Assembly (NCBI GenBank): GCA_004524425.1
Contig: SDNN01000108.1
Span: 1 to 9,375 of the forward strand
Reading direction: 5' to 3'
DNA length: 9,375 bases
Origin: Promethearchaeota archaeon
Lineage (GTDB): Archaea > Asgardarchaeota > Lokiarchaeia > Sigynarchaeales > SOKP01
The notes under the pieces are model-generated. The model was not told the origin of the DNA. It did no database searches and saw only the letters and a program-made list of their open reading frames with translations. Position 1 is the stretch's first letter. Each line of letters opens with the position of its first letter. A program made the position numbers and the translations under genes. Below are positions 1-6,193 of the stretch, one piece after another.

Positions 1-1
1 A

Positions 2-424
2 ATTCCTGTTGAAATATCTTCCATTTTCCCAGAATTTATTCTAGCTCGATTCCCTGAAAAATTTTATTATAAAATCAATCCTATTTATGGTATTTTAGGA
101 AGGTTAAATGAACTCAACTGTATCATTGATGGAGGAATTCCAATATATAAGAATGGAATTGCCCTCGTCCAAGATACTCATAAAATTCATGAATCAAGGA
201 AAATTTACGTGGGTAATACTCAGATCGGAGAATTAAATGAATTAAGAGAGCAATTTGGTTTTTTTAAATTTAACTCAGTAAAATTATATCTAAATGGCTT
301 TGAAATCAGAGGTTTATCTCTCTTCCTAGCTAAATTTCAACCACTGATAAAGATTATTCCACTTAAAATACGCGAATTTTCATTTAAAGCTAAATCTACT
401 CAATATTTATCTATTGAAAACTAA
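2..424 (+). CDS. C-terminal part of an unrecognised protein, cut by the left window edge
   Basis: The frame that ends with TAA at 422-424 is open all the way back to position 2, giving at least 140 residues. The GTG at 209 is internal to it, so a short gene starting there would be wrong. The visible part begins IPVEISSIFPEF and ends STQYLSIEN. It is mixed in character, with alternating hydrophobic and charged residues, a basic C-terminal third (around KIIPLKIREFSFKAK), and no transmembrane segment, Cys cluster or familiar catalytic motif. I do not recognise the family. The stop overlaps the stop of the convergent acetyltransferase gene by four bases. That this is a real truncated gene is supported by uninterrupted coding over 420 bp in AT-rich DNA, where stops are frequent, and by the neat convergent end. 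The function is unknown. Confidence 0.7.
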   Translation: MPVEISSIFPEFILARFPEKFYYKINPIYGILGRLNELNCIIDGGIPIYKNGIALVQDTHKIHESRKIYVGNTQIGELNELREQFGFFKFNSVKLYLNGFEIRGLSLFLAKFQPLIKIIPLKIREFSFKAKSTQYLSIEN

Positions 425-1689
425 TAATAAGTGTCTGGATATGAAGTTTTTTTTGGAAATAAGATATTAACCAACTGTTTTGAAGGTAATTTAACCATGG
501 CATCTTTCACGATATGATTTATCTCATCAAAATTCTTATCAGCTAAAAGTAATTTATATATCATGGGTCCAGGAACTTGAAGATCGCAACTTCTTTCTGC
601 GGGATATCCCTTCTCAGTCTTTATCTCTGATATTTCGCCATTTTTAAAAAATAATTCTATGGTTTCTTGATAATTGCTAATTCTTACACTTTTAGTAAGA
701 CCTTTATAAATGGATTTTTTAATGCGATGTTCCAAAATTGTCTTAATTGATTGGAAAAACGGTTTTAAATTAGGAATTTTAACTTGCCATCCATAATCTT
801 GATATGGATTTCCTCCTAGTGACATCACAAATTTACCAAAATCAATGTCTTCACGAAGATGTAGATATAACATCTCGCTATTATTAGAATTATCAATTTC
901 CTTAATAAATTGAAGGATCTTAATCATGTGTTTAACCGTAAGTCTTGGAACAATGAGTGAGTATGCCAAATTATCATGTGACATGCCAAATGAAAAATAA
1001 GTTTCTGCTTCACCATTTTTCTCAATCATGTAAGTTACTAATTTAAAATCATTATAATCCTCATTAAAGTATCGAAATTTGAATTCCTCAGTACTCAATT
1101 TATTTCTAATAAAAAAATCATCATAATAATCATGGTATAATCTGGAGATAAGTTCAATATCACCTTCATTTGCCCTTCTAATTGTTAAATCACTAACATC
1201 CTCTGTTGGAACCTGTGTAGGAGATAGATATATCCTATTATCCAAGGGCAACGCAAATTCATAGTTATATTTCCGATAGAAATATGGGATGCCGCGAATA
1301 ACGGATAAGATGATTCCCCTCTCTCTCATAGCCTTTTCATAAGTTTCAAATAGATGAGCCATCAATTTTTTACCACGATATTCCGGTAAAGTGCCAACAA
1401 ATCCCATCTCACAGACAGGAATCAATAGATCATCGAAATGCCAATCCAAAGGAAATAATGCTATTCCTGAAACTATATCATTTGAAAAATTGTCTCGGAT
1501 ATATAAAAATAAAAGCTCCTCAATGCGGGGATGCTTTAATAAAATGCGAGATAAATATTCTTTGACTGGAGGCCCATGGATTTTGACATTAAAATCGAGG
1601 ATCTCATTTAATTCTTCTTTATTGTCTTTAGCTATGTAGATTGTAAAGTTTTTATTAATTTTCCGTTCATATCCTTTTTTGAGTTCCAT
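421..1689 (-). CDS. GNAT family N-acetyltransferase, Eis-like with SCP2-type C-terminal domain
   Basis: This is a predicted cytosolic acetyl-CoA-dependent N-acetyltransferase of 422 residues, close to the usual ~400 of the Eis-like family (COG4552 type). The N-terminal GNAT domain (about 15-150) carries the acetyl-CoA motif at residues 98-109 (VGTLPEYRGKKL, with R105-G106) and the later GNAT motif FYRKYNYEF at 137-145. A second, degenerate GNAT-like region follows (about 168-305). The C-terminal ~100 residues look like the SCP2/sterol-carrier-like domain of this family, with the end pattern LLLADKNFDEI (380-390) and LVNILFP (406-412). Bacterial Eis acetylates aminoglycosides and other amines; the substrate here cannot be told. 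The ATG start at 1689 has no Shine-Dalgarno, but a TATAAT box is centred about 25 nt upstream, which suits a leaderless mRNA. It lies 58 bp downstream of the UroD-like gene on the same strand, so read-through is possible. Its TAG overlaps the convergent gene's TAA. Confidence 0.85.
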   Translation of the reverse strand: MELKKGYERKINKNFTIYIAKDNKEELNEILDFNVKIHGPPVKEYLSRILLKHPRIEELLFLYIRDNFSNDIVSGIALFPLDWHFDDLLIPVCEMGFVGTLPEYRGKKLMAHLFETYEKAMRERGIILSVIRGIPYFYRKYNYEFALPLDNRIYLSPTQVPTEDVSDLTIRRANEGDIELISRLYHDYYDDFFIRNKLSTEEFKFRYFNEDYNDFKLVTYMIEKNGEAETYFSFGMSHDNLAYSLIVPRLTVKHMIKILQFIKEIDNSNNSEMLYLHLREDIDFGKFVMSLGGNPYQDYGWQVKIPNLKPFFQSIKTILEHRIKKSIYKGLTKSVRISNYQETIELFFKNGEISEIKTEKGYPAERSCDLQVPGPMIYKLLLADKNFDEINHIVKDAMVKLPSKQLVNILFPKKTSYPDTYY

Positions 1690-1711
1690 GGTTTAATTGA
1701 AGGATTCATCC

Positions 1712-1717
1712 ATTATA
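1712..1717 (-). promoter_or_regulatory. TATA-like box for the acetyltransferase gene
   Basis: TATAAT on the minus strand is centred about 25 nt upstream of the ATG at 1689. That is where an archaeal TATA box would sit for a transcript starting at the ATG. It lies in the 58-bp gap after the UroD-like gene, so the acetyltransferase may have its own promoter. AT-rich spacers produce such matches by chance. Confidence 0.35.
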
Positions 1718-1747
1718 GAAGATTTCTTTTTTAATGAGGCTCATGGT

Positions 1748-2908
1748 TTATAATTCTTCCATATTAAGGGGATATTCTCCATATTTCAAGGTGAATTCTA
1801 CCATCCATTTTAGCCGATCAGCCGATATTCCTGGATGAAAATTAGATGAAGAAATCATGAAACCCCCTCCCGGACCTAGAGCCTTGATTGCATCTTTTAC
1901 GGCATTTTCTACTTCTTCTTTTGTGGCACTTACTAAAACGTGCTTCGTATCCATGTTTCCAATTAAACATAACTTATCTCCCACTTGTTTTTTAACATAA
2001 TAAGGATCCACTAATGGTAGTTCTAAGCATTGGAGAGCATCAAATCTACTTTCAATAATAAAATCCAACATGTTGGTGATATCTCCATCTGTATGAAGTA
2101 TGTATTTTCCTCCCCAATCATGGATAGCATCCGCGACCTTTTGGTAACAAGGCAGTAAATACTCATCAAAATATTTTGGATTGATCATTGGTCCAGAACG
2201 AAAGGCGATATCCCCCCCTTCCATGAAAACTGTCGCACCAGCATCGTTATAAGCTCGAAACATGGCCAAAACGCATTCAGTCGTGTATTCAAAACGCTCC
2301 TTCACTAATTTTCGATCGTTTTTCAAGGCACGAGCAAAATAATTCATCCCCATTCCTTGCCATACTGGAGGAAATATGGAAGCTAAGCTATTCTGAGCAA
2401 CAATGCTTATTTCGCTATTGGCTTTTTTGCATTTTCGAATTACTCCTTTATAAAATTTTTTGGCGCTCTTGTATATATCTTTAAAATCTGGTTTTGGATA
2501 TGCTTCCCAATCTTTCCTGTCCTTAATATATCCCCCATAATAATCAGGATATATGTTTCCATCAATATTTTTAATTTTATGTCTCTTACCATAAATATCG
2601 GTCATTTCTTCCATGCTTTCAATTATGAAGGGTATGTATCCCGCTCCAATTACATCAAATCCGAGTTTAGCTGCCGCGATTGCCGCTTTTGAAAACACAT
2701 TTACTTCAAGATCACCAATAATTCCATTAACCATTTCAATCCAGTTCGGATTTTCTTCCGCTAACTCTTCAACAACTTCAAAGGTAGACCTTCCCTTTTT
2801 GCCGAGTATTTTATCGGCTAAGTTTCCATCAATTCCAGGGGTAAATAAAGGTACTCTATCTGGTTCTTCAAGATTTAAAGCAGCATTAACTCTTTCATGG
2901 CTATTCAT
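1748..2908 (-). CDS. UroD/MtaA-like protein (uroporphyrinogen decarboxylase superfamily; probable cobamide-type methyltransferase relative)
   Basis: This is a 386-residue TIM-barrel protein of the uroporphyrinogen decarboxylase superfamily. Family marks are LEEPDRVPLF (13-22), MEGGDIAFRSGPMINPKYF (229-247), LHTDGDI (271-277), CLIGNMD (314-320) and GGGFMISSSNFHPGI (347-361). It is not HemE: the N-terminal RQAGRY-type substrate motif is missing. The closest known roles are methylcobamide:coenzyme M methyltransferases (MtaA/MtbA) and related methyl transfer in O- or N-demethylation. However, the MtaA zinc ligands (His-x-Cys plus a later Cys) are not conserved: the first site reads H272-T-D274 and the second N356-F-H358. 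The chemistry is therefore inferred only at superfamily level. No corrinoid protein or substrate methyltransferase lies beside it. The ATG at 2908 is the first start in a frame matching the usual N-terminus (N-x-x-E-R-V-N-A-A-L-N). A TTAAATAA box sits about 25 nt upstream. Confidence 0.85.
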   Translation of the reverse strand: MNSHERVNAALNLEEPDRVPLFTPGIDGNLADKILGKKGRSTFEVVEELAEENPNWIEMVNGIIGDLEVNVFSKAAIAAAKLGFDVIGAGYIPFIIESMEEMTDIYGKRHKIKNIDGNIYPDYYGGYIKDRKDWEAYPKPDFKDIYKSAKKFYKGVIRKCKKANSEISIVAQNSLASIFPPVWQGMGMNYFARALKNDRKLVKERFEYTTECVLAMFRAYNDAGATVFMEGGDIAFRSGPMINPKYFDEYLLPCYQKVADAIHDWGGKYILHTDGDITNMLDFIIESRFDALQCLELPLVDPYYVKKQVGDKLCLIGNMDTKHVLVSATKEEVENAVKDAIKALGPGGGFMISSSNFHPGISADRLKWMVEFTLKYGEYPLNMEEL

Positions 2909-3002
2909 ATTTATATTTATGAGTTAGATTTATTTAATGGTTATTTTTTTAAAGACTAAAGTCAAATATTATCTTAATTAAAGTTAAAATGAGTGCATTT
3001 AC
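2909..3002. promoter_or_regulatory. Divergent promoter region between the UroD-like and aminotransferase genes
   Basis: These 94 AT-rich bases separate two divergent starts (ATG at 2908 minus, GTG at 3003 plus). Minus strand: TTAAATAA (2930-2937) is centred about 25 nt from the ATG. Plus strand: TTAATTAAA (2974-2982) is centred about 25 nt from the GTG. Neither start has a purine-rich ribosome site, which fits leaderless archaeal transcripts. I see no convincing operator palindrome. Confidence 0.45.
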
Positions 3003-4175
3003 GTGTATTCACGAAGAGTAGACAACATTGATCCTTTTATGGTAATGGAAATTCTTGGAAAAGCACTTGAGATGGAACAGCAGGGAATGGATATCATTCA
3101 CATGGAAATTGGAGAACCAGATTTCGACACTCCTAAACCAATAATCGAAGGATGCATGAATGATATTGAACAAGGAAAAACTCATTACACTCACTCATTA
3201 GGAATGATAGAATTAAGAGAAGCTCTTTCAGAATATAAATTTAAAACAAGAGGGGTACGTTTTGATCCTAATACTCAATTTATGGTGACAGGTGGTACTA
3301 GTCCAGCATTTTTTAATATTTTATCAACTATTCTTAATCCTGGAGATGAAGTCATAATCACGGATCCTGGATACCCTTGCTACGTTAATTTTGTGAAATT
3401 TTTTCAAGGAAAACCCGTTTTCATTCAAATTTTTGAAAAGAATGAATTTGACCTAGAAATTAAATCTTTAAAAAATGCTATCACATCAAAGACTAAAGCA
3501 ATAATCCTTAACAGTCCCTCTAATCCCACCGGTCAAATAATTCCATCTGATACTTTAGATGATATAGCAGATATCATTCAAAATAATGATATTTGGGTCA
3601 TTTCAGACGAAATCTATGCTGAATTAACTTATGATCAGAAGATTGCACCTTCTTTAAGTGATTCTCAATATGAAAATTGCCATCATAGATTGATTGTTCT
3701 TGATGGTTTTAGCAAATTTTGGGCAATGACTGGATGGAGATTGGGTTATATTATCGCCCCTCCTGAACTCATCACCAAAATGACTCCTGTTCATCAAAAC
3801 TTTGCAATATGTGCTCCCTCTATTTCACAGGTAGCAGCCATTCATGCCCTTAATTGTGAATTAGAGACTCAAGAAATGTTAAATAAATATAAAGAGCGAA
3901 GAAATTTCATTGTAAAGCGCATCAATGAAATAGAAGGAATAAGTTGTTTAGAACCGAAAGGAGCCTTCTATATTTTTGCTAATATCAAAAAACTTAAAAT
4001 TCCTAGCATGGAATTTGCAATGCAATTACTTGATAAGGCACAAGTAGCTATTTGTCCTGGATTTTCATTTGGTCAAAACGGTGAGGGTTACGTGAGGATT
4101 TCGTATCCAACGGATATTAAGAATATTAAAATTGGCATGGATCGTCTCGAGACATTCATAAACGAGGAATTATAA
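3003..4175 (+). CDS. Class I/II pyridoxal-phosphate aminotransferase (aspartate/aromatic aminotransferase family)
   Basis: This is a 390-residue fold-type I transaminase that moves an amino group between an amino acid and a 2-oxoacid in the cytosol. The full active-site set is visible: IGEPDFDTP (36-44), NSPSNPTG with N174 (170-177), SDEIYAELTYD with D202 and Y205 (201-211), the PLP lysine K238 in GFSKFWAMTGWRLGY with the phosphate-binding R246, and the substrate-carboxylate arginine R365 in YVRISYP. The length is normal. The donor (Asp, Ala, aromatic or other) cannot be fixed from these motifs. The start is GTG at 3003: the frame has a stop at 2985-2987 and no earlier start, and MYSRRVDNIDPF matches the family's usual beginning. 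An ATG at 2989 is out of frame. A TTAATTAAA box lies about 25 nt upstream. The gene is divergent from the UroD-like gene, and its product has no obvious link to it. Confidence 0.93.
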   Translation: MYSRRVDNIDPFMVMEILGKALEMEQQGMDIIHMEIGEPDFDTPKPIIEGCMNDIEQGKTHYTHSLGMIELREALSEYKFKTRGVRFDPNTQFMVTGGTSPAFFNILSTILNPGDEVIITDPGYPCYVNFVKFFQGKPVFIQIFEKNEFDLEIKSLKNAITSKTKAIILNSPSNPTGQIIPSDTLDDIADIIQNNDIWVISDEIYAELTYDQKIAPSLSDSQYENCHHRLIVLDGFSKFWAMTGWRLGYIIAPPELITKMTPVHQNFAICAPSISQVAAIHALNCELETQEMLNKYKERRNFIVKRINEIEGISCLEPKGAFYIFANIKKLKIPSMEFAMQLLDKAQVAICPGFSFGQNGEGYVRISYPTDIKNIKIGMDRLETFINEEL

Positions 4176-4176
4176 C

Positions 4177-4204
4177 TTTTATAGCTTTCTTTACCTGTAT
4201 TTTA
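4177..4204 (+). terminator. T-rich 3' end of the aminotransferase gene
   Basis: Just after the TAA, the plus strand holds three short T runs (CTTTT, CTTTCTTT, GTATTTT) without a stable hairpin. This is typical of archaeal oligo-T termination. Confidence 0.4.
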
Positions 4205-4210
4205 AATTAA

Positions 4211-4228
4211 AATAAAAAAAAGTAAAAA
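4211..4228 (-). terminator. Oligo-T tract ending the receptor gene
   Basis: Directly after the minus-strand stop (4230-4232), the minus strand reads CTTTTTAC followed by eight T (A8 on the plus strand at 4214-4221). It has no hairpin, consistent with an archaeal T-tract terminator. Together with the plus-strand T runs it separates the two convergent genes. Confidence 0.5.
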
Positions 4229-4229
4229 G

Positions 4230-4901
4230 TTAATCTTTAGAAAGCTCATTTTTCAAATCTTCTGAAAGTGTTCCTAATCTGTTTGCAGTCGCAGAGATTT
4301 CTTCCATTGAAGCGGTTTGTTCTTCAGTAGAAGCACTAATTCCTTCCATTGAAGCAGTTGTACCTTGAATTTTGTTAATTATGGTATCTATTTTCTGACT
4401 GGTATCAGAGACGGCGATTTTGGATTCTTCAGCGAGTTTTCTTACTTCATCTGCCACCACAGCAAAACCTTTACCATGCTCTCCTGCTCGACCTGCTTCA
4501 ATGCTGGCATTGAGAGCCAAGAGATTCGTCTGCTCTGCTATATTCTTTATCAAGATCATGACGCTTCTTAAATCATCTGTTGATTCCATCACTTCTTGGG
4601 AGTCTCGAGAGATTTCCGAAACCGTGGAAGCTATTTCTTCAGATGAGGCATTTACTTCACTTGCACTTGCAGCTAATTCAGTTGCTATATTAGATACATT
4701 AATCGCACTTTCTGTTGATTTTGTTATGACATCTCCTAATTTAGAGTTAGTTTTAACAATTATCTTGCAGGTATATTCAATTAGTAAAATAAGTACTACT
4801 ATACCGATACCATATGTAAATACTGCGGTTATCCACATGTTATCAAACGTTCCAACTTGAAGAGCTGCATCTATTGCAATAAATATTATAGCCGCACTCA
4901 T
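4230..4901 (-). CDS. Methyl-accepting chemotaxis-type signalling protein (membrane-anchored, N-terminus uncertain)
   Basis: This is an MCP signalling domain. From the ATG at 4901 the product is 223 residues. The first ~45 are hydrophobic (membrane helices roughly 2-18 and 23-46), followed by a long coiled-coil hairpin (about 50-223). The hairpin tip is unmistakable: [11 protein letters not shown] (121-131), [20 protein letters not shown] (134-153), RKLAEES (154-160), with E135, R138 and E141 where chemotaxis receptors contact CheA/CheW. Arms are about 12 heptads each, which is short for the family. Possible methylation sites occur in [15 protein letters not shown] (193-207). No HAMP domain or ligand-binding domain is visible. 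The ATG at 4901 falls inside a hydrophobic run, and the frame stays open to 5102 with more membrane-like sequence, so the true start is probably upstream (see separate entry). No che genes are nearby, so its output partner is unknown. Confidence 0.85.
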   Translation of the reverse strand: MSAAIIFIAIDAALQVGTFDNMWITAVFTYGIGIVVLILLIEYTCKIIVKTNSKLGDVITKSTESAINVSNIATELAASASEVNASSEEIASTVSEISRDSQEVMESTDDLRSVMILIKNIAEQTNLLALNASIEAGRAGEHGKGFAVVADEVRKLAEESKIAVSDTSQKIDTIINKIQGTTASMEGISASTEEQTASMEEISATANRLGTLSEDLKNELSKD

Positions 4902-5102
4902 TAAACAAGCTACTTTATAATGAAGTGTTTTTATGTCTCTTCCGAATCGAAAGTAAAAATAAATGAAGAAAAATAAGAGACAAACTGGTAGGAGGATATA
5001 ATTTATATTATTATTATATCCGACCTCGTTCCAAAGCTCATTGGTTTGTAATATGGTTTTAACACCTTTAATTCTTTTTTATATTGATATTGATACTTTG
5101 AT
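4902..5102 (-). other. Likely 5' extension of the receptor gene without a normal start codon
   Basis: The receptor frame continues upstream of 4901 to a TAA at 5103-5105. Read in frame it gives [18 protein letters not shown] (a good membrane helix), then a charged loop [11 protein letters not shown], then residues that complete the helix in which the 4901 ATG sits. No ATG, GTG, TTG or CTG occurs in this frame. An ATG at 5039-5041 is in another frame and stops after 12 codons at 5003-5005. A strong TATA box at 5075-5083 predicts a transcript start near 5052. Possible explanations are a one-base sequencing or assembly error in the AT repeat near 5003-5018, a genuine frameshift (decayed gene), or a rare start such as ATA at 5052-5054. 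Confidence 0.55.
5075..5083 (-). promoter_or_regulatory. TATA box for the receptor gene
   Basis: TATAAAAAA on the minus strand is the best TATA match in the window. It predicts transcription starting near 5052, well upstream of the ATG at 4901, which supports a receptor N-terminus longer than 223 residues. Confidence 0.5.
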
Positions 5103-5105
5103 TTA

Positions 5106-5480
5106 TAGTTTGGAAGTTAATTCTTTACGTAAATTTTGCCCTACTTATCCATTTTCCCTTATCTTTTTATTGCTTTTGATGAACTTAATATAAATTTTTC
5201 TTAAAAAAGTAATTAAAATTATATGAAATTAAATTGTTTCTTAATTTCTTAATCCGTTCCTACATCACGCAAATATATATTATGGGTAATTTTCGACATA
5301 AGAGTTAAAAGATTCTTTAACCTAATTCATTAAGGTAAACTTCGATAAGACCTCGATGTATTTAATATTAACTCTATTAAGATAATTTTTTTAAAATTGA
5401 AAGCAAATTAAAGTGTTAATTAACTATTTAATATTTAATCAGCATGAGAAATTAGATATCTTATACTTATTAAAAGAGAA
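5106..5480. other. Divergent intergenic region, 375 bp, no gene seen
   Basis: This very AT-rich stretch lies between the receptor gene (minus) and the longin-like gene (plus). I see no tRNA, no credible short gene and no array. The notable sites are a perfect 10-bp palindrome TTTACGTAAA at 5124-5133, about 40 bp upstream of the receptor TATA box, and an A/T box TATTTAATATTTAAT at 5425-5439 that could be the promoter of the plus-strand gene. Confidence 0.5.
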
Positions 5481-5894
5481 TTGAGTGATTTGCTGGACAT
5501 TTTGCTCGTACAACAAGATAAATCAGGTTTAAATTTATTGGAATATAGGCAAGAAAATACAATATTAAAAGTTGAGCATTCAGATATTTTTAGCGGTTTT
5601 TTAAAAGCGATTCAAAATATCTCCAAAGAGTTGGATATAGGTTTTCCCGTACTAATCTCAACAGAAGGTGTAAAAGGGCACAATTGCATAATCGTACATA
5701 ATCCTCCAATTAATATCATCTTATTGGTAGACCATGATGACCCAATTGATCTTTGGAGAGAGCAAGGTAAGGAAATAGCTAAAAAATTTTTAGAACAATT
5801 CGGAAACTTAATTAATGCTTATGATGTCTCAAAATTTAAAGAATTCATTCCTGTGGTAAAAAAAATGTGCCAGTTTCACGGATATTGCGAGTGA
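5481..5894 (+). CDS. Small longin/roadblock-like domain protein
   Basis: The product is 137 residues with no signal peptide or membrane helix. Its layout fits the small longin/roadblock-like proteins common in Asgard archaea: two strands (DILLVQQ, LNLLEYR) around a K-S-G-L turn (14-17), the phrase IFSGFLKAIQNISKEL (36-51), which matches the family's usual D-x-x-SGFLxAI-x-x-x-x-x-EL helix, a strand pair (PVLIS, NCIIVHN), a further strand INIILLVDHDDP (77-88), and a long helix (91-112). Such folds often sit on or near small Ras-like GTPases, but no GTPase is in this window, so the role is inferred. The C-terminal tail holds C130, H133 and C136. The start is TTG at 5481: the frame stops at 5445-5447 and no ATG or GTG is available. 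An A-rich AAAAGAGAA precedes it directly. It is divergent from the receptor gene and convergent with the next gene. Confidence 0.65.
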   Translation: MSDLLDILLVQQDKSGLNLLEYRQENTILKVEHSDIFSGFLKAIQNISKELDIGFPVLISTEGVKGHNCIIVHNPPINIILLVDHDDPIDLWREQGKEIAKKFLEQFGNLINAYDVSKFKEFIPVVKKMCQFHGYCE

Positions 5895-5944
5895 CCCCTT
5901 ATCCTCATACTAATGAAAATCAAAATTTAACTCTATTTCTTTAA

Positions 5945-6193
5945 CTAATTCAATGAAAATGAATTAGAACTCTCTAATTGTCTACAATATTCTGAAATTT
6001 CTCCAAATAAAGAAGCTGCTTTTTCAAATGTTCCGTTTTTCTTATATATTTTAGCTTCTTCCATTTCAAGCATTAAATCAAATAATGGTTTAAAGGTGTT
6101 TAGCACTTCATAGACGTTATTCAGAATTTTTTTTACAAGCATGATTTTGAATTGTATTTCCGAGTCGCTCATTCCATCTTTATTTTTTTTCAT
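5945..6193 (-). CDS. Small helical hypothetical protein
   Basis: The product is 82 residues; I do not recognise a family. It starts with a lysine-rich MKKNKDG, then has two predicted amphipathic helices: about 10-34 (SEIQFKIMLVKKILNNVYEVL) and 37-50 (KPLFDLMLEMEEAK). A TPR-like helix-turn-helix phrase follows (AKIYKKNGTFEKAASLFGEI, about 49-68). There is one cysteine (C72) and no membrane segment. The ATG start at 6193 has an A/T box TTAATATTAAA (6213-6223, minus) centred about 25 nt upstream, the same arrangement as other genes here. Its 3' end faces the longin-like gene with a 50-bp gap. The residue make-up looks coding rather than random, but the gene is short and the call rests on that and the promoter placement only. 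Confidence 0.5.
   Translation of the reverse strand: MKKNKDGMSDSEIQFKIMLVKKILNNVYEVLNTFKPLFDLMLEMEEAKIYKKNGTFEKAASLFGEISEYCRQLESSNSFSLN

Noticed and set aside
209..424. A stand-alone 71-residue gene starting at GTG 209
   Set aside because: The same frame is open back to position 2 with no stop, so this is the tail of a longer gene cut by the window edge.
1748..2908. Uroporphyrinogen decarboxylase (hemE) for haem synthesis
   Set aside because: The N-terminal substrate-binding Arg/Gly motif of HemE is absent and no other tetrapyrrole gene is near; the motifs fit the MtaA-like branch.
2613..2927. Plus-strand open frame of 104 codons opposite the UroD-like gene
   Set aside because: It is antisense to a well-supported gene, has low-complexity Ser/Ile composition, and is not independently supported.
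4420..4860. Plus-strand open frame of 146 codons opposite the receptor
   Set aside because: It is the antisense shadow of the MCP coiled coil, rich in Ser, Ala and Ile, with no promoter and no family resemblance.
5080..5098. Short tandem ATTGAT-type repeat upstream of the receptor as an operator array
   Set aside because: There are only two to three imperfect 6-bp units in AT-rich DNA, next to the TATA box; not distinguishable from chance.
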